Shown here in pieces: positions 58,901-64,000 of a stretch of DNA of 64,000 nt. The translations under genes and the position numbers were made by a program. The notes under the pieces were generated by a model. It did not search any database and was not told the origin of the DNA. It saw only the letters and a list, made by a program, of their open reading frames with translations. Numbering within the stretch: the stretch's first letter is position 1; each line of letters starts with the position of its first letter. The DNA comes from Flavobacterium sp. J49 (lineage in GTDB: Bacteria; Bacteroidota; Bacteroidia; Flavobacteriales; Flavobacteriaceae): the NCBI RefSeq assembly GCF_011742145.1, contig NZ_JAAQQU010000094.1, forward strand, positions 1 to 64,000, written 5' to 3'.

Positions 58901-60958
58901 TGTAAAAATTGGGCCGGTGGTATGCCTTCGGCAACTATCAATGCGCAAATTCCTAACGGAGTGGTAAGAATGCCAATTATTGATCCTTCCTCCTCAAGCT
59001 TTGCAGCATTGTACGGCAACATTGCCCGTGCGCAAGATGTAATTATTGCTAATAATGCTTCTTTGACAATGGCCACCAATTCAGATTTATATGTAAGCAG
59101 AGATTGGAAAAACAGCGGGACATTTTTACCCGGAGCCGGAACAGTAACATTCAATAGTTCGACAGCAAACCAAATTCAGACCATCAATCTTGGTATCAAA
59201 ACCAACGAAACGTTCTATAATTTAACTCTCAACAATTCAAATACAGCCAGAGGAATTAGTGTGGTTAATGGTTTTGAGTTGACTGTAGAAAATAATTTAT
59301 CATTACTTAGTGGTGATTTACGCTTAACTGGTGAAGCCCAATTGGTACAAAACGGAACTACTGCCAATCCATCAAACGGAACCGGAAGAATATTAAAAGA
59401 CCAACAAGGAACGCAAAGCAGTTACCACTATAACTATTGGTCCTCTCCGGTTACAAATAACGGCAGTAACTATACCATTAGCAGCGTTTTAAGAGATGGC
59501 TCTGATTCAGCTTCCAACCCTTTCAATCCAAGCTTGTTAAGCTTTGGGGCTGATCTTAATTTTGCAGATGGTGCCTTGACATTTCCGGCTAAATTAAGTA
59601 CCGGCTGGATGTATAAATTTACCAGTCTAAGTTCTTCTTATGCCGGATGGCAACACATTGGAGAAAACGGAACCGTTAATCCCGCAGAAGGCTTCACTAT
59701 GAAAGGCCCAACCGGAACCGGATCAGCTTTTGTGGAGCAGAATTATGTTTTTACCGGAAAACCAAACAATGGAACCATTGGATTAAACATTAGTTTAAAT
59801 CAATCTTATCTTGTTGGGAATCCTTACCCATCAGCTTTAGATGCAGATGAATTCATCAAAGACAACATCAAAGACGGAGATGGTAGAGCAGCAAGCAATA
59901 TCTTTAATGGCGCTTTGTATTTCTGGGATCATTTTGGTGGACAGACTCATATTTTGGGTCAGTATGTAGGTGGCTATGCGACTTATACTTTGATGGGTGG
60001 TGTTGTAGCTTTATCAAACGATCCGCTGACCGCCAATAACGGAAGCAGTGGTACAAAAACACCTAAAAGACATATTCCCGTTGCACAAGGATTCTTTATC
60101 GGAACAGGCCCAAGTACTGACTTAGGCTCTAATAATCCAAATTTAAGCACACCGGTTACCGGAGGAACAATAACCTTTAAAAATAGCCAGCGAGCATTTA
60201 AAGTTGAGTCGGTTGCCAACTCCGTATTTTTCAGAAATCAAAATGATTCGCAAAATGTTGATTCGGTAAACGATGAAAGACAAAAAATCAGATTGGTTTT
60301 TGAATCACCTAATCAAGTATACCGACAAATTTTAGTTGGAGTTGATCAAAATGCTACCAACTCTTTTGATATTGGTTATGATGCGCCACTAATTGAAGCC
60401 CATTCGGATGATTTGTATTGGAACATAAGTGAAGGAAAATATACTATCCAAGCGGTTTCTAATTTCAATACAGATCAAATAATTCCTATTGGACTAAAAA
60501 CCTCTATTGAAGGACTGAGTACTATAAAAATTGCCGGTTTGGAAAACATTGCTGAATCAACAGAAATTTACATACACGATAACGTAACGGGAATTGACCA
60601 CAATATCAGAAACAGCGATTTTGTGATTGCGCTTCCGATTGGGGAATACAACAACCAATTTTCATTGCGCTTTTCAGGACAAGCATTAAGTATTAACAAC
60701 CCTGCGGAAGTTAATCCTATCATCTATTTCACCAACAATGACAGTAGCTTAAACATAAAAAATCCGAACTTAAACTTGAATTTAAAATCAGTGAGTCTTT
60801 TCAATTTGTTGGGTCAATTAATTTCAACATACAGTATTGAAAATTCTGACCAACAAAACATAAGAATCCCCATTCTCAATATCGCTAATGGTACTTATAT
60901 TGTGAAAATGGCTACCGACTCCAACAAAAAATTCAGTCAAAAAATTATAAAGAATTAA
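55931..60958 (+). CDS. Giant adhesin-like protein with Ig-like repeats and T9SS sorting domain
   Basis: A 1675-residue precursor. Signal region MKKNYMQTEINLLLELFLSK then KYILLLAALLLLASASSSAQ. Order of parts: N-terminal beta domain (about 42-200, ends DYLKITIHYT); IPT/TIG-like domain (about 205-285, SFDGTSATFVQNSNTQVTAT); Ig-like domains starting with cysteines (about 285-440, TILCAGGTATLSNTTSGG, SICIGSTIQLSPSTGG; 445-530 CENNLVTLSL); a larger beta domain with TYTVVLASFTGPSIRSPYNA; another Ig-like unit near 885 (QTICLGNPATFSVALTG); a 300-residue region common in T9SS cargo (WTGMISNDWFDCKNWAGG, KDQQGTQSSYHYNYWSSPVT); and a C-terminal T9SS type A domain ending KFSQKIIKN. No catalytic motif seen; probably surface adhesin. 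Confidence 0.92.
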   Translation: MKKNYMQTEINLLLELFLSKKYILLLAALLLLASASSSAQTSGPNNPSNGTFVAGANVDWTTPGNITNTADANYTTAVFAVAANTDNLIGSNYGFSIPNNAIINGIVLTVNRRTSATNAGRITKDNFVSLVKNGVITGNNKAVTTAYGTIFSVATYGSSTDTWGTTWTPADINATNFGAVISVNANNSLTATVDYLKITIHYTTIGFFSSSACEGSNASIIITGNYIAGTNAVSFDGTSATFVQNSNTQVTATLPTGATSGTISLTTPQGTATSSTSFTINPLPTVNAITGTTILCAGGTATLSNTTSGGSWSSASPSIATINGFGNVSGLTNGNAMITYSFTDGNGCSNSATTTVTVNASPIITAPSSICIGSTIQLSPSTGGNWASNDTSIATIDNSGLVTAINYGNVTFTFTDDTTTCSNTTNSIVVPQSMSITTQPVVSQTICENNLVTLSLTAAGDNLSYQWFKGATALVNGGNISGVTTPIVTFNLITPADSAVDYHCIVSNGCNSDLATDYATVTVNEQSVGGTASISLPNVTPVVRTTTVCHFGSGNVYLSGHIGNIIRWESTTNGGVTWTPITNTTTTLTYSNITQTTFYRAVVQNGITCNLAYSYVVLVDVIPNIRPTPVTATPQTICVGGSSVLYSESGFATSSYIAEGGTFSNANPDNWLVDGCGNCLNAGGSNTTEGPFRLSATNGGTYSGINYTSMGKFAIANGSYNSIMQTPIFNTYGLTTAELSFNHAFNLQAGASVSVELSLDGGTTYTVVLASFTGPSIRSPYNAFPNQSIDLSNYIGQPNLRVRFVYNGTVNSSWAIDNILIPESPANLTTQWIDSITGEVISTTATATVSPTTTTTYAVTSYLNGCTSYGPEGTTYITVNVNERPTANIGPSQTICLGNPATFSVALTGSAPWSITYSNGSTTTTVNNINTNPYVFNVNGITTNRTFTITALSDSKCTANSTNITGAAVVTVLNGTPGLWTGMISNDWFDCKNWAGGMPSATINAQIPNGVVRMPIIDPSSSSFAALYGNIARAQDVIIANNASLTMATNSDLYVSRDWKNSGTFLPGAGTVTFNSSTANQIQTINLGIKTNETFYNLTLNNSNTARGISVVNGFELTVENNLSLLSGDLRLTGEAQLVQNGTTANPSNGTGRILKDQQGTQSSYHYNYWSSPVTNNGSNYTISSVLRDGSDSASNPFNPSLLSFGADLNFADGALTFPAKLSTGWMYKFTSLSSSYAGWQHIGENGTVNPAEGFTMKGPTGTGSAFVEQNYVFTGKPNNGTIGLNISLNQSYLVGNPYPSALDADEFIKDNIKDGDGRAASNIFNGALYFWDHFGGQTHILGQYVGGYATYTLMGGVVALSNDPLTANNGSSGTKTPKRHIPVAQGFFIGTGPSTDLGSNNPNLSTPVTGGTITFKNSQRAFKVESVANSVFFRNQNDSQNVDSVNDERQKIRLVFESPNQVYRQILVGVDQNATNSFDIGYDAPLIEAHSDDLYWNISEGKYTIQAVSNFNTDQIIPIGLKTSIEGLSTIKIAGLENIAESTEIYIHDNVTGIDHNIRNSDFVIALPIGEYNNQFSLRFSGQALSINNPAEVNPIIYFTNNDSSLNIKNPNLNLNLKSVSLFNLLGQLISTYSIENSDQQNIRIPILNIANGTYIVKMATDSNKKFSQKIIKN

Positions 60959-60989
60959 AAACTTTCCTAAAATCAGCATAGCATTTAAT

Positions 60990-61014
60990 AAAGGCGCTTA
61001 TAATGAGCGCTTTT
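60990..61014 (+). terminator. Terminator of the giant adhesin-like gene
   Basis: GGCGCT and AGCGC arms (60993-60998 / 61006-61010) around TTATAATG, with an AAA/TTT extension and one bulge, followed by TTTTATTTTC. Starts about 30 bases after the stop codon. Confidence 0.8.
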
Positions 61015-61171
61015 ATTTTCAAGAATCATTCGAAAACATAAAACAATTTTGACAATTATATAAAAAACAACAGATTATAATCTTAAATAATAACAATTTA
61101 TCAAAATTAAATTCATGAAGATTATTGCTTATCAAATAATCTAAATATCAGATAGTTACATAATTATTTAT

Positions 61172-61179
61172 TATATTTG
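61172..61179 (+). promoter_or_regulatory. -7 box of the right-edge surface-protein gene
   Basis: TATATTTG is an exact TAnnTTTG match 22 bases before the ATG at 61202 (40 before the one at 61220). No -33 element seen. Confidence 0.5.
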
Positions 61180-61201
61180 ATAGTAAAATCAAAGTTGTGG
61201 A

Positions 61202-64000
61202 ATGAAAATTATATGTCGCATGAAAAACAATTACAAAACAATGCCCACACTACATTTTAGAATAAAAATTTTAACTACCCTACTGCTGCTTTGCGTCTTT
61301 TCATCTTTGCAAGCACAATCCCCTTCTGTCTTTACAACTTCAGGAACGTGGATTTGTCCAGAAGGGGTGACCACAATCCAAGTAGAAGCTTGGGGCGGCG
61401 GCGGTGGTGGCGGTGGCTCAGCCAATGGAACCGGTTATAGAGGTGCTGGTGGCGGTGGCGGCGCCTATCAAAGAATCATATCCTTACCGGTTACCCCAGG
61501 ACAGTCCTATACAGTCACCATTGGTAACGGCGGTACAGCCGGAACAAATAGTGTTAATGGTGGTTCCGGTGGAAACACCCTTTTCCTACTTGGCGCAAGC
61601 AATTTATTAACCGCGAACGGAGGTAGCGGCGGACAAACACAAACTACAACAACCGCTCCAATCGCAGGAGTTGGAGGAATCGGAACTTTTAATGGTGGAA
61701 ATGGTTTTATTGGCACCACGACAACAGGAGGTGGAGGTGGCGGGAGTGCCGGAACTACAACTAATGGTGCAACCGCGACCTCAGCGACAGGGGGTGCTGC
61801 CGGTACCGGTGGTACAGGTACTGGTGGTTCAGGTGGCGCATGCGGTGCCGGTGCCGGTGGTGAAGGGTGTCCCGGAGTTAATTACGGTGGCGGTGGCGGT
61901 GGCGGAAATAAAAACAAAGCCGGTGGTGCTGGTGCAGGTGGTTATATGAAAATAACTTTTAGCTGTCCTTCAAACACTATCGCTGCAGCAGGCTCTGACC
62001 AAACATTAACTTGTGGAACAACGACTACTTTAGCCGGAAATACACCTGCCTACGGAACAGGAACTTGGACAGTAGTAAGTGGCGCAGCAACAATTACCTC
62101 TCCTAATTCCCCAACCTCAACTGTTACAGGCTTAATCCTTGGCAGTTCTGCTACTTTGCGTTGGACTATTGATAACGGCAGATGTGGTAGCACATTCGAT
62201 GACGTGACAATCAGTACGCCAATCGGTATTGGATGTTGGACTTATTGCACTGCCAATGCTACCAATGTATACGCAATCTCATCCGTTAGTTTTAACACTA
62301 TAAATAATGCTGTTGTTGGAACTACAGGTTATGAAAACTTTACTTCTATTTCAACCTCATTAACCGCAGGATACTCTTATACTATTTCGGTAAATGTGAT
62401 TGGAGCCAATGGCAATCCGGCCTATACTAGTGTATGGTTTGATTGGAATAACAATGGTACTTTTGATGCCGGTGAAGAATCCCAATTGGGGACTTACAAT
62501 ACCGGAACATATGCCTTTACAACTTCCATAACTGTTCCACTTAATGCGGTTACCGGCACTACTCGAATGAGGGTGATAAACCGAATTTTAACCGGTTATC
62601 CTCCGGCTTGTGGCACTATCACCTATGGTCAAATTGAAGATTATACCATAAATATTGTAGCGCCTCCAGCTTGTACTACCCCAACAGCTCAACCGACTGC
62701 TTTGGTGTTATCGCCTAGTGGCACCTCATTAGCGGGAAGCTTTACGGCGGCATCTCCTGCTCCTAACAATTATTTAGTGGTAATCAATACAACAGGAACA
62801 ACGCCAATACCAACCAATGGGGCAACATACACAATTGGAAGCGCAATTACAGGCGGTACTGTTGTTGATATTGACAATAACACCAGTTTTGTTGCTACAG
62901 GGCTATCAGTCTCAACCGTATATTACATCTTTGTCTTTTCTTATAATTCAATCTGTACCGGTACTCCATTGTATCTTGTAACAAGTCCTTTAAACAACTC
63001 CACCACTACTTTGGCCACCAGTTATTGTATACCAACTGGAAGTTTAGACTGTGCTACCAATGGTGATTATATTGCCAATGTCACTTTTAACACCATCAAC
63101 AACAGTAGTATCTGTGCTCCCGGAGGCTATATTAATTATGCCGCTACTGCCGGTCAAACGACCACTTTAATTAGAGGAAACACTTTTAATTTGAGCATCG
63201 GGACCGGACACGGAAATAAAAAACACGGAGCTGCACTTTGGATTGATTTCAATCAAAATGGTTCTTTTGCTGATGCCGGTGAATACTTCCTGATTGGAAA
63301 TAATATCATTGCAAATTCAACAAATACTATAGCCGTTGCAATTCCGGCCGGGGCAACCTTGGGACAAACCCGTATGAGAATTCGCTATGCCCAAAAAGTC
63401 ACCATGGCATCAACTTTGAGCTGTACCATGAGCGGCAGTTTCGGCGAAACAGAGGATTATACAGTAACCATAGCAAACTCTGTAGTTTGTGCTGCGCCAA
63501 CAACACAACCAACCTCTTTAATTTTGAGCTCAACCGGAACAACTGTATCAGGAAGTTTTACAGCCGCTGATCCCGCGCCCAACAATTATTTGGTTATTAT
63601 CAATACTACCGGAACAGTCCCAACTCCAACAAACGGCACAACTTATACTGTAGGCGGTGCTATTACCGGAGGAACTGTTGTGGATATTGACTCCAACACC
63701 ACATTCACAGCAACCTCTTTAACTACTCTGACCACTTATTATTTCTTTGTTTTCGCTTATAATTCAATTTGTACCGGCGGCCCCACTTATAATTTAGTCA
63801 ACCCGCTAACCGGAAATATCGCTACCATAACCTCTAATTATTGTGTTCCCTCAGTAACAAGCGGAAGAGAAAGCCTTAATTATTTGACCGAGGTTAGTTT
63901 CGTAGGAACTTTAAACGATGTATCGAATTATTCTACTTATTCCTCAAGTCCTTTGGGATATCAAGACTTTACCGGCTTAGCAAACTTATCCAGACAAGCA
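61202..64000 (+). CDS. Large modular surface protein: Gly-rich, GEVED and fibronectin-like repeats (runs off window)
   Basis: Open for 933 codons to the window edge. After a signal peptide (RIKILTTLLLLCVFSSLQAQ) comes a domain running VFTTSGTWICPEGVTTIQVE, then about 170 residues very rich in Gly with runs of up to eight Gly (nucleotides 61395-61950), closing GAGGYMKITF, the pattern of the Gly-rich domain seen in some T9SS cargo. Next an Ig-like domain (GSDQTLTCGTTTTLAGNTPA) and alternating GEVED domains (VWFDWNNNGTFDAGEE...QIEDYTI; WIDFNQNGSFADAGEY...ETEDYTV) and FnIII-like units. ATG choice is uncertain: 61202, 61220 (MKNNYKTM) or 61241; I list the longest. C-terminal sorting domain is probably beyond the edge. 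Confidence 0.85.
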   Translation, partial: MKIICRMKNNYKTMPTLHFRIKILTTLLLLCVFSSLQAQSPSVFTTSGTWICPEGVTTIQVEAWGGGGGGGGSANGTGYRGAGGGGGAYQRIISLPVTPGQSYTVTIGNGGTAGTNSVNGGSGGNTLFLLGASNLLTANGGSGGQTQTTTTAPIAGVGGIGTFNGGNGFIGTTTTGGGGGGSAGTTTNGATATSATGGAAGTGGTGTGGSGGACGAGAGGEGCPGVNYGGGGGGGNKNKAGGAGAGGYMKITFSCPSNTIAAAGSDQTLTCGTTTTLAGNTPAYGTGTWTVVSGAATITSPNSPTSTVTGLILGSSATLRWTIDNGRCGSTFDDVTISTPIGIGCWTYCTANATNVYAISSVSFNTINNAVVGTTGYENFTSISTSLTAGYSYTISVNVIGANGNPAYTSVWFDWNNNGTFDAGEESQLGTYNTGTYAFTTSITVPLNAVTGTTRMRVINRILTGYPPACGTITYGQIEDYTINIVAPPACTTPTAQPTALVLSPSGTSLAGSFTAASPAPNNYLVVINTTGTTPIPTNGATYTIGSAITGGTVVDIDNNTSFVATGLSVSTVYYIFVFSYNSICTGTPLYLVTSPLNNSTTTLATSYCIPTGSLDCATNGDYIANVTFNTINNSSICAPGGYINYAATAGQTTTLIRGNTFNLSIGTGHGNKKHGAALWIDFNQNGSFADAGEYFLIGNNIIANSTNTIAVAIPAGATLGQTRMRIRYAQKVTMASTLSCTMSGSFGETEDYTVTIANSVVCAAPTTQPTSLILSSTGTTVSGSFTAADPAPNNYLVIINTTGTVPTPTNGTTYTVGGAITGGTVVDIDSNTTFTATSLTTLTTYYFFVFAYNSICTGGPTYNLVNPLTGNIATITSNYCVPSVTSGRESLNYLTEVSFVGTLNDVSNYSTYSSSPLGYQDFTGLANLSRQA
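62672..63842 (+). repeat. 816-bp (272-residue) module repeated in the right-edge surface protein
   Basis: The block starting CTTPTAQPTALVL (62672) recurs as CAAPTTQPTSLIL at 63488, period 816 bases. Shared parts include APNNYLVVINTTGT and GGTVVDIDNNT/GGTVVDIDSNT. Each unit holds one FnIII-like and one GEVED domain. The second copy of the GEVED half would begin at the window edge. Confidence 0.9.

Overview
The window is a low-GC stretch from a Bacteroidota chromosome, most likely Flavobacterium or a close relative. The evidence is the Bacteroidota-type promoters (TTTG, then about 19 bases, then TAnnTTTG), proteins ending in type IX secretion system (T9SS) type A sorting domains, a SusC/SusD pair, SusD-like and fasciclin surface lipoproteins, and ribosomal proteins with Flavobacteriia-like forms. 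This assignment is by eye from protein and promoter character, not from a database search. No rRNA or tRNA gene was recognised.

Layout. 1-1436: 5' part of a large Ig/PKD-repeat surface protein running off the left edge. 1821-5608: a minus-strand unit mnmA, secreted subtilisin-like protease, FabK/nitronate monooxygenase-like flavoenzyme, closed by a strong terminator. 5733-7706: a divergent pair, MORN-repeat protein and two-domain fasciclin lipoprotein. 7877-21352: mainly minus-strand housekeeping genes (yidC, pyrG, a LysM-periplasmic-binding fusion with an OsmC protein, guaA, a PNGase F-like secreted glycoamidase, eno, carA). 21827-39108: an almost unbroken minus-strand str-S10-spc-alpha ribosomal supercluster of 32 genes (rpsL to rplQ, with fusA, secY, infA and rpoA), with a textbook promoter before rpsL and a terminator after rplQ. 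39289-40956: an Omp85-family outer-membrane protein. 41052-47424: a SusC-SusD-lipoprotein-lipoprotein operon with no carbohydrate enzyme. 47491-55557: rlmB, a rhomboid protease, rarA, a radC-HAD phosphatase-unknown operon, a DUF1287 lipoprotein and a TPR-mpl operon. 55931-64000: a 1675-residue T9SS adhesin-like protein, then a second large protein (glycine-rich, GEVED and fibronectin-like modules) running off the right edge.

How the parts fit. The ribosomal block, EF-G, IF-1, SecY, YidC and RNA polymerase alpha form the translation, secretion and transcription core. The rest of the window is strongly cell-envelope oriented: three complete or partial giant surface proteins, two secreted enzymes (a protease and a predicted N-glycan-releasing amidase), a SusCD importer and several lipoproteins, which fits a gliding or surface-associated bacterium that degrades proteins and glycoproteins.

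The most notable non-coding signal is a dispersed element found three times (21605-21740, 48278-48377 on the minus strand, 49254-49390). It has conserved outer ends, an inner stem that shows a compensatory change between two copies, and an interchangeable palindromic core. Other signals are a 7-bp tandem repeat, apparently leaderless promoters at guaA and rlmB, a palindrome in the mnmA leader, and two long hairpins inside the ribosomal operon. I did not find a clear new defence or metabolic system; the window is mostly core genome.
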